From the NCBI GenBank assembly GCA_904393855.1, contig CAJFNE010000077.1:1-8627 (forward strand): 8,627 bases of DNA. The letters are read 5' to 3'. Positions 1 through 7,182 of this stretch are shown here, in pieces. A program made the translations under genes and the position numbers. Position 1 is the stretch's first letter. Every line of letters starts with the position of its first letter. The notes below the pieces were generated by a model that did no database searches, was not told the DNA's origin, and was given only the letters and a program-made list of their open reading frames with translations. The DNA is from an uncultured Oscillibacter sp. (GTDB taxonomy: Bacteria; Bacillota; Clostridia; Oscillospirales; Oscillospiraceae).

Positions 1-635
1 ATGCCCAGGGATTCCGCCTGGAGCAGCAGAGCGGTGCGGCGGGGATTATAGATGACGTCCAGCACCCCCTCCAGGGCCGGGAAGGACGCCAGGTCCACGG
101 GGGAGGCCCCGTTGCCGGGATACATACCCACCGGAGTGGCGTTTACCAGCACCTGGGCGTCCGCGTGGCGGGAGAGGTTCCCATAGTGGTCCGGCCCGGA
201 GCGGGAGATCACCGTGATCTCCGCCGCGCCCTCCTGCCGGGCGGCGGCCTGGGCTGTCAGGGACGCCCCGCCGCTGCCCAGGATGAGCACCTTCTTCCCG
301 GCCAGGGAGATCCCCGCCCGCCGGGCCATGTAGAGAAAGCCGTCGATGTCCGTGTTGTAGCCCACCAGCTTGCCGTCGGGGCGGTGAACAATGGTATTGA
401 CGCTGCCGATGGATTCCGCCGCCGGGTCAATTTCATCGCACAGGGGCATCACGTCCCGCTTGTAGGGAATCGTGACGTTGAGCCCGCCGATGTCCTCCCG
501 GCGGAGGAAGGGGGCCAGGTCCGACGGCTCCAGCTCGATCAGCCGGTAGGCGTCATTGCCCAGGGCGGCGTGGATGGGGACGGACCAGCTGTGGCCCAGC
601 TTGCGGCCCAGCAGACCGTAAATCCGCTCCGCCAT
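1..635 (-). CDS. aroE: Shikimate dehydrogenase, C-terminus cut by window edge
   Basis: Catalyses NADPH-dependent reduction of 3-dehydroshikimate to shikimate in the cytoplasm. About 211 codons are present, without a stop, running off position 1. Visible motifs: substrate-binding GHSWSVPIH at residues 14-22, with both serines kept but Val where many family members have Pro; NVTIPYK at 53-59 with the catalytic Lys59; NTD at 94-96 with the catalytic Asp96; a nucleotide-binding GSGGAS loop at 120-125; NATPVGMYP further on; and the YNPRRTALL stretch near the cut end. The ATG at 635 is three bases past the pheA stop, and GGAAG inside the last pheA codons is a suitable ribosome binding site, so translation is probably coupled. 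It is the last operon gene visible. Identity is firm; only the C-terminal helices are missing. Confidence 0.95.
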   Translation of the reverse strand, partial: MAERIYGLLGRKLGHSWSVPIHAALGNDAYRLIELEPSDLAPFLRREDIGGLNVTIPYKRDVMPLCDEIDPAAESIGSVNTIVHRPDGKLVGYNTDIDGFLYMARRAGISLAGKKVLILGSGGASLTAQAAARQEGAAEITVISRSGPDHYGNLSRHADAQVLVNATPVGMYPGNGASPVDLASFPALEGVLDVIYNPRRTALLLQAESLG

Positions 636-638
636 AGG

Positions 639-1775
639 TCACACTTCCGCGTAGTTGCCCAGGAACTGGAACTTGGCGCAGCTGCGCTCCATCTCCTCCA
701 GCATGGCCAGGACGCTGGGGTCCTGGACGGAGGCGTCCAGCTCCAGGAAGAAGACGAACTCGAAGTCGCTGCCGGTGACAGGGCAGGACTCCAGCTTCGT
801 CATGTTGATGTCCAGGGCCGCCAGCTTGGAGAGGAGCTCGTACAGGGCGCCCGGCTTGTTCTCAAAGGCGATGATCAGGCTGATGCGGTTGGCGCCGGCG
901 TAGATGGCGGGGTCCTTGGTGATGCAGATGAAACGGGTGTAGTTGTTGTCACTGTCCTGGATCTGATCGTTGATGCACTCCAGACCGTACAGCGCCGCGC
1001 AGGGATGGGAGGAGATGGCGGCGGCGGTGCGGCTGCCGCTTTCGGCCACCATCTTGGCGGCCACGGCGGTGTTGTCGCAGGGGATTACCCGCACGCCATT
1101 CAGGCCGCCCAGAAACTTGCTGCACTGGCCGATGGCCTGCTCATGGGAGTAGATCTCTGTAATGTCCTCCTGCTTGACGCCGGGCTGCACCAGCAGCTCG
1201 TGGCGGATGCACAGCCGGGTGGAGCGGACGATGGAGAGATTGTGCTCCTGCAGCAGCTCATACACCGCCCGGACGGAGCCGTTGGAGCTGTTTTCAATAG
1301 GCAGCACGCCGAACTTGCACAGGCCCGACTCCACGGCGGAGACCACCGCCTGGAAGGTCTTCACGTACACGATATTGCCCCGGGGCAGCAGCCGATCGCA
1401 GGCCACCTGGGAGTTGGCGCCCTCCACGCCCTGGCAGGCCACCAGACCCGTCTGGGGGAAGACGGCGGTGCCGGCCGCCAGGGACGCGCGGACCTGAGCC
1501 TCCACGCGGGTGGGGGCGTCGATCAGCTCCGCCTGCCGGGACCGGGCCAGCTCAAACAGCGTGGAGAACAGGTGATAGGCATAGCGCTCCTTGTCGCCGG
1601 CTTTCTCCGTGACCTTGGCCAGAATCTCCCGCTCCCGCTGCTTGTTGAGAATGGGCAGGTGGTGCTCGGTCTTATAGGAGGCCACCTCCTCGGACAGCTG
1701 CATCCGCTCCAGGAACAGGTCCAGCAGCTTATCGTCCACCGTGTCAATCTTCGCTCGAATCTCAGAAAGTTCCAT
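639..1775 (-). CDS. pheA: Bifunctional chorismate mutase / prephenate dehydratase (P-protein) with ACT domain
   Basis: Converts chorismate to prephenate and then to phenylpyruvate, the committed Phe branch. The protein has 378 residues in three parts. Residues 1-90 form an AroQ-type chorismate mutase with Arg7, Arg24, Lys35, Arg47 and Glu48 in the expected pattern. Residues 108-290 form the prephenate dehydratase, with GVEGANSQ, PIENSSNGSV (159-168) and the catalytic TRF motif (280-282). Residues 297-375 form an ACT regulatory domain with the GAL motif at 309-311. The Phe-binding ESRP motif reads ESCP at 329-332, an Arg to Cys change. The ATG at 1775 follows GGAGG by six bases and lies inside the end of aroC, a 14-base overlap that suggests coupled translation. 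In this family Phe feedback acts through the ACT domain; whether it is intact here is uncertain. Confidence 0.96.
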   Translation of the reverse strand: MELSEIRAKIDTVDDKLLDLFLERMQLSEEVASYKTEHHLPILNKQREREILAKVTEKAGDKERYAYHLFSTLFELARSRQAELIDAPTRVEAQVRASLAAGTAVFPQTGLVACQGVEGANSQVACDRLLPRGNIVYVKTFQAVVSAVESGLCKFGVLPIENSSNGSVRAVYELLQEHNLSIVRSTRLCIRHELLVQPGVKQEDITEIYSHEQAIGQCSKFLGGLNGVRVIPCDNTAVAAKMVAESGSRTAAAISSHPCAALYGLECINDQIQDSDNNYTRFICITKDPAIYAGANRISLIIAFENKPGALYELLSKLAALDINMTKLESCPVTGSDFEFVFFLELDASVQDPSVLAMLEEMERSCAKFQFLGNYAEV

Positions 1776-2853
1776 GATTTCCCTCCAATAGTAAGTCTAA
1801 CAGAACGGCGGCGGTGACCGCCTCCACCACCGGAACGGCCCGGTGGGCAATGCAGGGGTCATGCCGGCCGTGGATCACAAGCTCGGCGTTCTCCCCGGCG
1901 GACAGGCTGACGGTCCGCTGGGGACGGGCGATGGACGGCGTGGGCTTCATGGCCGTCCGCAGGACGATGGGCATCCCATTGGTGATGCCCCCCAGGATGC
2001 CGCCGGCGTGGTTGGTCTCCGCTGCCACCCGGCCGTCCTCCATCACAAAGGGGTCGTTATTTTCGGACCCGTGGGCCCGGGCGGCGGCGAAGCCGTCCCC
2101 AAACTCCACGCCCTTGACCGCGGGGATCCCGAAGAGGGCCGCCGCCAGATGGTTCTCCACGCCGCCGAACATGGGGTCCCCCAGCCCGGCGGGCAGGCCC
2201 ACGGCGGCGCACTCGATGACGCCGCCCACGGAGTCCAGGTTCTGCCGGGCCGCCAGGATCACCGCTTGCATCCGCTCCCCTGCCTGGTCATCCAGCACGG
2301 GGAAGGGCTTGGCCGCTACAGAGTCAAACAACTCCCGAGTGGGACGCAGGGGGAGAGGGGCGTCCTGCTCCGTCCCCACAGATGCCAGATGGGCCCCCAC
2401 GTACACGCCCCGGCGGGCGAGGATCTGCTTGGCGATGCCCCCGGCGATGCAGAGGGGGGCCGTCAGCCGGCCGGAGAAGTGACCGCCGCCCCGCATGTCC
2501 GCGTGGCCGCCCCACTTCACATAGGCGGTGTAGTCCGCGTGGCCGGGCCGGGGCTTGTCCCGGAGGGCGTCGTAGTCCGAAGAGTGCTGGTCGCTGTTTT
2601 CGATCACGGCGCACAGGGGTGCGCCGCAGGTGACGCCGTTCTCCAAACCGGAGAGGAAAAGGGGCGCGTCGGATTCCTTCCGGGTGGTAGAGAGAGGGCT
2701 TTTCCCCGGCTTCCGCCGGGTCAGAAAGGCGTTCAGCTCATCTAAGTCGATGGACTCCCCGGCGGGGAGACCGTCCACCACCACGCCGATGGCCCGCCCG
2801 TGGGATTGGCCGAAGACGGAGATCTTCAGCAGATTCCCAAACTCAGAGGACAT
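1762..2853 (-). CDS. aroC: Chorismate synthase
   Basis: Converts 5-enolpyruvylshikimate-3-phosphate to chorismate by anti-1,4-elimination of phosphate, using reduced FMN. From the ATG at 2853 the protein is 363 residues, normal for the family. Signatures are FGQSHG (14-19, containing the first conserved His), the RRKPG stretch near 46-50, RPGHADY (102-108, second active-site His106), RGGGHFSGRLTAP (121-133) and GRHDPCIAHRAVP (329-341). A longer reading from a GTG at 2862 is possible. The ATG at 2853 is preferred because GGAGG lies eight bases upstream and homologues begin with M-S-S-x-x-G-N. The start overlaps the end of aroA by 11 bases and the end overlaps pheA by 14 bases, so it is translationally coupled on both sides. 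I see nothing odd in its conserved residues. Confidence 0.97.
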   Translation of the reverse strand: MSSEFGNLLKISVFGQSHGRAIGVVVDGLPAGESIDLDELNAFLTRRKPGKSPLSTTRKESDAPLFLSGLENGVTCGAPLCAVIENSDQHSSDYDALRDKPRPGHADYTAYVKWGGHADMRGGGHFSGRLTAPLCIAGGIAKQILARRGVYVGAHLASVGTEQDAPLPLRPTRELFDSVAAKPFPVLDDQAGERMQAVILAARQNLDSVGGVIECAAVGLPAGLGDPMFGGVENHLAAALFGIPAVKGVEFGDGFAAARAHGSENNDPFVMEDGRVAAETNHAGGILGGITNGMPIVLRTAMKPTPSIARPQRTVSLSAGENAELVIHGRHDPCIAHRAVPVVEAVTAAVLLDLLLEGNHGTF

Positions 2854-4087
2854 GGATCTCACCTCCCAGGGATTGGTAGACCTCCCAGAAATCTGGGTAG
2901 GATTTTTGCACGCACTCCGCGCCCCGGATAGTCACGGGGCCGGTGCAGGCGGTGGCAGCGATGGCCGCTGCCATGGCGATCCGGTGGTCGTTGGCGCTGT
3001 CCACCGTGCCGCCGGCGAGGGGACCGCCCCAGACCGTCAGGAAGTCTGGACCCTCTTGCGCCCGGCCTCCCAGGGCCGTCAGGAGGGCGGCGGTGGTGGA
3101 GAGCCGGTCGCTCTCCTTCATCCGCAGCCGGGCGGCATTCGTAAACCGAGTGGTGCCGGACCGGACCGCCGCCATCACCGCCAGGGGCGGCAGCAGGTCG
3201 GGGCAGCCGGAGACGTCGATCTCCCTATCCCCGGGCCGGGCCAGCTGCCAGTAGAGCTCGCTGACAACCTTGTCCCCCTGGGCGGAGTCCGGGTCCAGGC
3301 CCCGGATCCCCACCTGGCTGTCCAGGAAATTGGCGGCGTACCAGAACCCCGCCTGGGACCAGTCTGCCTCCACCGCGCCCTCAAAGGGCTGGTAGGTCTG
3401 GTTGCCGGGGACGCAGAGGGTGCTTTCGTCCAGCCACCGGCTGGTGACCCCGGCGGTGGCCAGAGCCTGTCGGGTCATCTCCAGGTAGTCCCGGCTCTCC
3501 AGGGGCGTGGTGGACACCAGGGTGGAGTCCCCGTCCAACAGGGGCAGGGCGAACAGCAGCCCGGTGAAAAACTGGCTGGACACGTTTCCGGGCAGGCGGT
3601 ACGCGCCGGAGTCCAGGGCCAGGGCATCGTACCCGCGACCGCCGTTCACGGTGAGAAGGTTGTCCTCCAGTTTCCAGGCGACGCCCTTCTCCCGGAACAG
3701 GTCCTCATAGGGTTTCAGCGGGCGCTCCATCAGACGGCCGCAGCCGGTGAAGGATGCCTCCCCCTGCACCAGCAGGGCCACGGGGATGAGGAACCGCAGG
3801 GTGGAGCCGGACTCCCCGCAGTCCAGCAGGGCGTAGGGAGGCGCCATGACGATGCCGTGCCCCAGGCCGTGGACCCGGAGGGCGCCGTCCGGCAGGTCCT
3901 CCATCCCGGCCCCCAGGGCGGACAGGCACCGGCGGGTGGCCCGGATGTCCTGGGAGTCCGCCAGGCCATGGATGACGCTGATCCCGCCGCTGAGGGCGGC
4001 GGCGATCAGCAGCCGGTGGGCCTGGGATTTGCTGGGGGGAGGCGTCACAGTGCCGGAGAGTTTTTTCGGGATAATTTGCAGGTCCAT
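2843..4087 (-). CDS. aroA: 3-phosphoshikimate 1-carboxyvinyltransferase (EPSP synthase)
   Basis: Transfers enolpyruvyl from PEP to shikimate-3-phosphate, the sixth shikimate pathway step. From the ATG at 4087 the protein has 414 residues. Motifs: PPSKSQAHR (17-25, with PEP- and substrate-contacting Lys20), DCGESGSTLR (89-98), CPDLLP with Asp297 as the likely catalytic Asp, RMKESDRL (322-329) and DHRIAM (367-372). The frame stays open for 25 codons upstream, but those lie inside aroB and lack family similarity. GGAGGG lies five bases before the chosen ATG, which is one base past the aroB stop. In the loop matching E. coli 96-101, Phe99 stands where E. coli has Pro101 and Glu92 where Asn is common, so it is not a classical class I enzyme; I do not infer an inhibitor phenotype from this. 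Confidence 0.97.
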   Translation of the reverse strand: MDLQIIPKKLSGTVTPPPSKSQAHRLLIAAALSGGISVIHGLADSQDIRATRRCLSALGAGMEDLPDGALRVHGLGHGIVMAPPYALLDCGESGSTLRFLIPVALLVQGEASFTGCGRLMERPLKPYEDLFREKGVAWKLEDNLLTVNGGRGYDALALDSGAYRLPGNVSSQFFTGLLFALPLLDGDSTLVSTTPLESRDYLEMTRQALATAGVTSRWLDESTLCVPGNQTYQPFEGAVEADWSQAGFWYAANFLDSQVGIRGLDPDSAQGDKVVSELYWQLARPGDREIDVSGCPDLLPPLAVMAAVRSGTTRFTNAARLRMKESDRLSTTAALLTALGGRAQEGPDFLTVWGGPLAGGTVDSANDHRIAMAAAIAATACTGPVTIRGAECVQKSYPDFWEVYQSLGGEIHVL

Positions 4088-4088
4088 A

Positions 4089-5159
4089 TTAACCCTCCAG
4101 TCCCGCGGAAATGATGGGCGGCAGGTCCGCCACCGGCACCTTCCGCAGTTCACAGGCGCCAATCCGCCGGGGAATGACCAGGGTGATGTCCCCGCCGGCG
4201 CGCTTCTTGTCGGAGAGGGCGGCCTCCGCCAGGGCTTCGGCGGAGTAGCCCGTGTCCGTGGGCAGGCCGTTCTTCCTCAGGCAGGCGGCGATCCGCGCCG
4301 CGATGGGTTCCTCCGTCCAGCCCAGCTTCTCCGCGGACCGGGCAATGATCGCCAATCCCGCCGCCACCGCGTGGCCGTGGGGGATGGTATACCCGCTGCA
4401 CTTCTCGATGGCGTGGCCCACGGTGTGGCCCAGGTTCAAAAGCTTCCGCTCCCCCTGCTCCCGCTCGTCCCGCTCCACCACGCCGGCCTTGTATTGCACG
4501 CACCGGGCGATGACCGCGCCGGGGTCGGCGGTCAGGGTGCCGTCCTCAAACAGGGCGAAGAGGGATTCGTCGGAGAGGATGCCGGTCTTGATGGCCTCCG
4601 CGGCCCCGTCGGCAAACACATCAGGGGGCAGGGTTTTCAGACAGTCCGTGTCGCAGAGCACGGCGGCGGGCTGGCAGAAGGCCCCGGCCAGGTTCTTCCC
4701 GGCCGAGAGGTCCACGGCGGTCTTGCCGCCCACGGAGGAGTCCACGGCTGCCAAAAGCGTGGTGGGCAGCTGGACATACCGGATGCCCCGGAGGTACACG
4801 GCGGCGGCAAAGCCCGCCATGTCCCCCACCACGCCGCCGCCCAGGGCCGCCACGCAGTCCGTGCGGGTCAGGTGCTCCGATGCCAGGAATTCCAGCAGCT
4901 CCCCCAGGGTGGCGAGGTTCTTGCGCCCCTCCCCGGCGGGGAACACGTGGAAACAGACGGCAAAGCCGGCGCCCTCCAACGAGGCGGTGACGGTATCCAG
5001 GTACAGGGGGGCCACGGTGTCGTCGGTGAGGACGGCGATCTTCCGCCGCCCCAGCAGGGGGGCCAGGGAGTCCCCGCACCGGCCCAGCAGGCCGCAGCCG
5101 ATGGTTACCTCGTAGGGCGGCTGTACCCGGACGGGAATGGTTCGGATGGAGTCAGGCAT
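4089..5159 (-). CDS. aroB: 3-dehydroquinate synthase
   Basis: Cyclises DAHP to 3-dehydroquinate using NAD+ and a divalent metal, the second shikimate pathway step. The protein is 356 residues from the ATG at 5159, typical for bacterial AroB. Visible are the NAD-binding GGGVVGD at 107-113, the long conserved run around LPTTLLAAVDSSVGGKT (131-147), AEAIK with metal ligand Glu188, LGHTVGHA with His245 and His249, and HGH at 261-263. The 16-residue spacing between His245 and His261 equals that of the zinc ligands in the Aspergillus enzyme. The frame is open upstream to 5378, but that stretch overlaps tyrA out of frame and has no similarity. AAAGGAG lies eight bases before the chosen ATG. The 50-base spacer to tyrA is the largest gap in the operon; I see no terminator in it. 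Confidence 0.97.
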   Translation of the reverse strand: MPDSIRTIPVRVQPPYEVTIGCGLLGRCGDSLAPLLGRRKIAVLTDDTVAPLYLDTVTASLEGAGFAVCFHVFPAGEGRKNLATLGELLEFLASEHLTRTDCVAALGGGVVGDMAGFAAAVYLRGIRYVQLPTTLLAAVDSSVGGKTAVDLSAGKNLAGAFCQPAAVLCDTDCLKTLPPDVFADGAAEAIKTGILSDESLFALFEDGTLTADPGAVIARCVQYKAGVVERDEREQGERKLLNLGHTVGHAIEKCSGYTIPHGHAVAAGLAIIARSAEKLGWTEEPIAARIAACLRKNGLPTDTGYSAEALAEAALSDKKRAGGDITLVIPRRIGACELRKVPVADLPPIISAGLEG

Positions 5160-5209
5160 GGGAACAACTCCTTTATCATTAGAATGGGATTCCCCAGGAG
5201 AAGTTAGGA

Positions 5210-6046
5210 TCAGTTGCCGCCGGCGGTGGCCTTCTTCTCCCGGCCCTCTTTCAGCAAATCGTGGAGCCGCTGGGCGTCCTTGCTCTGCAGGGCGTCTCGG
5301 TAGTCCGTCAGGTGGCCGATCAGCTCGTCCAGCTCTTTTGTGAGGAAGTCCTCGTCGTCCAGGAACAGCTCCGTCCACATGTCCTCGTCTAGCCGGGCCA
5401 CCCGGGTCATGTCCTGGAAGCTGCCGGCGGAGAAACCGCGCCGCCGCTGGGCCTCCGGCGATTTCACATAGGCGCTGGACACGATGTGGGCCAGCTGGGA
5501 GGTGAAAGCGATGATCCGGTCGTGCTCCTCCGGGGTGGAGAAGGTGAGGCCGGCAAACCCCAGGTCCAGGAAGAAGTCTTTCAGGGTCTCCAGCAGGCGC
5601 ATGTCCGTCCGCTTGTCCGGCGTCAGGATCATGGAGGCGCCCGCGTACAGGTCGTCGGCGGAGGCGGTGAAGCCGCCCCGCTCCTTACCGGCCATGGGGT
5701 GGCCGCCGATATAGGCGAAGCCGTGCTCCTCCGCGATGGGGGCGATGGCCTCCACCACCACCCGCTTCACGCCGCACAGATCCACCAGGATGGCGGACTT
5801 GGCAATGCGGTCGGCGTGCTGCCGTACCCACTCCACAGCGGCGCCGGGCCGGATGGCCACCAGGATCAATTCTGCCTGGGACAGGTTCTCCGCCGTCAGG
5901 GGGGCGTCGATGGCGCCGCACATCCGGGCCATCATCATGGTCTCCTGGTCCAGGTCGACGCCCCAGACCGTGTGGGAGGTGCGGGCCTTGATGCTCTTGG
6001 CCATGGAGCCCCCGATGAGGCCCAGGCCGACAATGGCGACGTTCAT
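5210..6046 (-). CDS. tyrA: Prephenate dehydrogenase
   Basis: Oxidatively decarboxylates prephenate to 4-hydroxyphenylpyruvate, the Tyr branch. The protein has 278 residues, a stand-alone dehydrogenase without chorismate mutase or ACT domain. An N-terminal Rossmann fold shows GLGLIGGS at 7-14, and Asp31 at the end of the second strand favours NAD over NADP. HPMAG at 116-120 holds the catalytic His, followed by an all-helical domain with EEHD (173-176) and SQLAH (183-187), the usual region of prephenate contacts. The C-terminus is charged (EGREKK). The ATG at 6046 is three bases past the DAHP synthase stop, with GGAGG eight bases upstream overlapping that gene's end. Because it lacks its own regulatory domain, control is likely through the operon leader and possibly active-site inhibition; this last point is inference. 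Confidence 0.96.
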   Translation of the reverse strand: MNVAIVGLGLIGGSMAKSIKARTSHTVWGVDLDQETMMMARMCGAIDAPLTAENLSQAELILVAIRPGAAVEWVRQHADRIAKSAILVDLCGVKRVVVEAIAPIAEEHGFAYIGGHPMAGKERGGFTASADDLYAGASMILTPDKRTDMRLLETLKDFFLDLGFAGLTFSTPEEHDRIIAFTSQLAHIVSSAYVKSPEAQRRRGFSAGSFQDMTRVARLDEDMWTELFLDDEDFLTKELDELIGHLTDYRDALQSKDAQRLHDLLKEGREKKATAGGN

Positions 6047-6049
6047 CGG

Positions 6050-7063
6050 TTATTCCTCCACGGTCTTCATGAAGTCATGGAGCTTCAGCAGCTTCCGGGC
6101 CACCTTGTCGAAGTCCTCCGGCTTCAGGGACTGGGGACCGTCGCACAGGGCGTGGGCGGGGTCGTTGTGGACCTCGATCAGGAGGCCGTCGGCCCCGGTG
6201 GCCACGGCGCCCATGGACAGGGGGTCCACCAGCCAGCTCTTGCCGGTGGCATGGCTGGGGTCGATGATGATGGGCAGATGGGTCAGCCGGCGCAGCACGG
6301 GGATGCAGGCCAGGTCCAGGGTGTTGCGGGTGTAGCTCTCAAAGGTGCGGATGCCCCGCTCGCAGAGGATCACGTTCTCATTGCCGCCGGCCATGACGTA
6401 CTCGGCGCTCATGAGCCACTCCTCATAGGTGGCGGACATGCCCCGCTTGATCATGACGGGCTTGTCCTGATGGCCCACGGCCTTGAGGAGGTCAAAGTTC
6501 TGCATGTTCCGGGCGCCGATCTGGATGACGTCCACATCCTGGAAGAGGGGCAGCTGGCTCAGGTCCATCAGCTCCGTCACGATGGGCAGGCCCGTCTCCT
6601 GCCGGGCGATCTTCAGGTATTCAAGGCCCGTGGCCCCCAGGCCCTGGAAGGAGTAGGGGGAGGTCCGGGGCTTGAAGGCACCGCCCCGCAGCATGGTGGC
6701 GCCGCTGGCCTTCACCGCCTTGGCGATGGCCACCACCTGCTCCTCGCTCTCCACGGAGCAGGGGCCCGCCATGATGGTCAGGGTGCCGCCGCCGATCTGG
6801 GTATTGCCCACCTTCACCACGGTGTCCTCCGGGTGGAACTTCCGGTTGGCGTTCTTATAGGGCTCCTGGACCCGTTTCACGTCCTCTACGATGTCCAGGG
6901 CGGAGATCAGGTCGATGTCCAGCTTGGACGTGTCGCCCACGAGACCCAGGATCGTGTTGGCCTCGCCGATGCTGGTGTGGATGGTGATGCCCTTGTCCTG
7001 GAGCCAGGCGATCAGGCTCTCCAGCTGGTCCCGGTTGGGGTTGTGCTTCAAAATGACAATCAT
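6050..7063 (-). CDS. aroF: 3-deoxy-7-phosphoheptulonate (DAHP) synthase, type I-beta with N-terminal regulatory domain
   Basis: Condenses PEP with erythrose-4-phosphate to DAHP, the entry and main control point of the shikimate pathway. From the ATG at 7063 it is 337 residues, almost the length of the Thermotoga maritima enzyme. Residues 1 to about 65 form the ferredoxin/ACT-like regulatory domain that in T. maritima mediates Tyr and Phe inhibition. The barrel carries AGPCSVES (99-106), LRGGAFKPRTSPYSFQG (125-141), IGARNMQNF (182-190), IKRGMS (205-210), CERGIRTF (234-241), DPSHATGK (268-275) and EVH (297-299). Expected metal ligands are Cys102, His271, Glu297 and Asp308. A TTG at 7081 in the same frame is rejected as start because it lies before the Shine-Dalgarno AAGGAGG, eight bases upstream of the ATG. 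First enzyme gene of the operon, directly behind the attenuator. Confidence 0.97.
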   Translation of the reverse strand: MIVILKHNPNRDQLESLIAWLQDKGITIHTSIGEANTILGLVGDTSKLDIDLISALDIVEDVKRVQEPYKNANRKFHPEDTVVKVGNTQIGGGTLTIMAGPCSVESEEQVVAIAKAVKASGATMLRGGAFKPRTSPYSFQGLGATGLEYLKIARQETGLPIVTELMDLSQLPLFQDVDVIQIGARNMQNFDLLKAVGHQDKPVMIKRGMSATYEEWLMSAEYVMAGGNENVILCERGIRTFESYTRNTLDLACIPVLRRLTHLPIIIDPSHATGKSWLVDPLSMGAVATGADGLLIEVHNDPAHALCDGPQSLKPEDFDKVARKLLKLHDFMKTVEE

Positions 7064-7090
7064 GACGGTATCCTCCTTCAACAGCTATAC

Positions 7091-7122
7091 AAAAAGACCC
7101 GCGGCCGGTCTGGCCGCGGGTC
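7091..7122 (-). terminator. Intrinsic terminator of the aro operon attenuator
   Basis: Read on the minus strand, GACCCGCGGCC and GGCCGCGGGTC form a perfect 11-bp stem around an AGACC loop, followed directly by five T residues at 7095-7091. One further A-T pair is possible at the base. This is a strong Rho-independent terminator placed 28 bases before the DAHP synthase ATG, inside the operon leader and after the leader ORF stop. A terminator between promoter and first structural gene means conditional read-through. The structure is seen directly; its control by leader translation is inferred. Confidence 0.93.
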
Positions 7123-7182
7123 TGCATGCACGGGATGGATTCTATATCCCCGATTTCACGCCTGCACGCTTTTTGCCAAACC
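7119..7182 (-). promoter_or_regulatory. Candidate antiterminator pairing
   Basis: Two RNA segments can pair across the leader stop region. GCGUGCA (7169-7163) pairs with UGCAUGC (7130-7124) over seven pairs with one G-U. GGUUU (7182-7178) pairs with AGACC (7123-7119) over five pairs with one U-G, leaving an eight-base bulge on the left side. The right-hand segments are contiguous, and AGACC includes the first four bases of the terminator stem, so the two folds compete. A ribosome finishing the leader would cover GCGUGCA and favour the terminator; one stalled earlier would leave it free. A GC-rich core of the terminator would remain possible, so this exact pairing is the least certain part of the model. 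Confidence 0.42.

Noticed and set aside
165..1817. 550-codon open frame on the plus strand opposite aroE and pheA
   Set aside because: Antisense shadow of GC-rich coding sequence; low-complexity Gly/Ala/Gln/His-rich composition with no recognisable domain, while the minus strand carries clear enzymes.
4088..4162. 25-codon N-terminal extension of aroA
   Set aside because: It lies within the aroB coding end, resembles no EPSP synthase, and the ATG at 4087 has a strong ribosome binding site and the family's usual N-terminus.
2630..5207. Overlapping long plus-strand frames opposite aroC, aroA and aroB
   Set aside because: Shadows of the minus-strand genes without protein family features or sensible ribosome binding sites.
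5160..5209. Terminator or attenuator in the tyrA-aroB gap
   Set aside because: Only a three-base-pair GGG/CCC repeat and no T-run; a short ATG frame starting at 5179 has no ribosome binding site and overlaps aroB out of frame.
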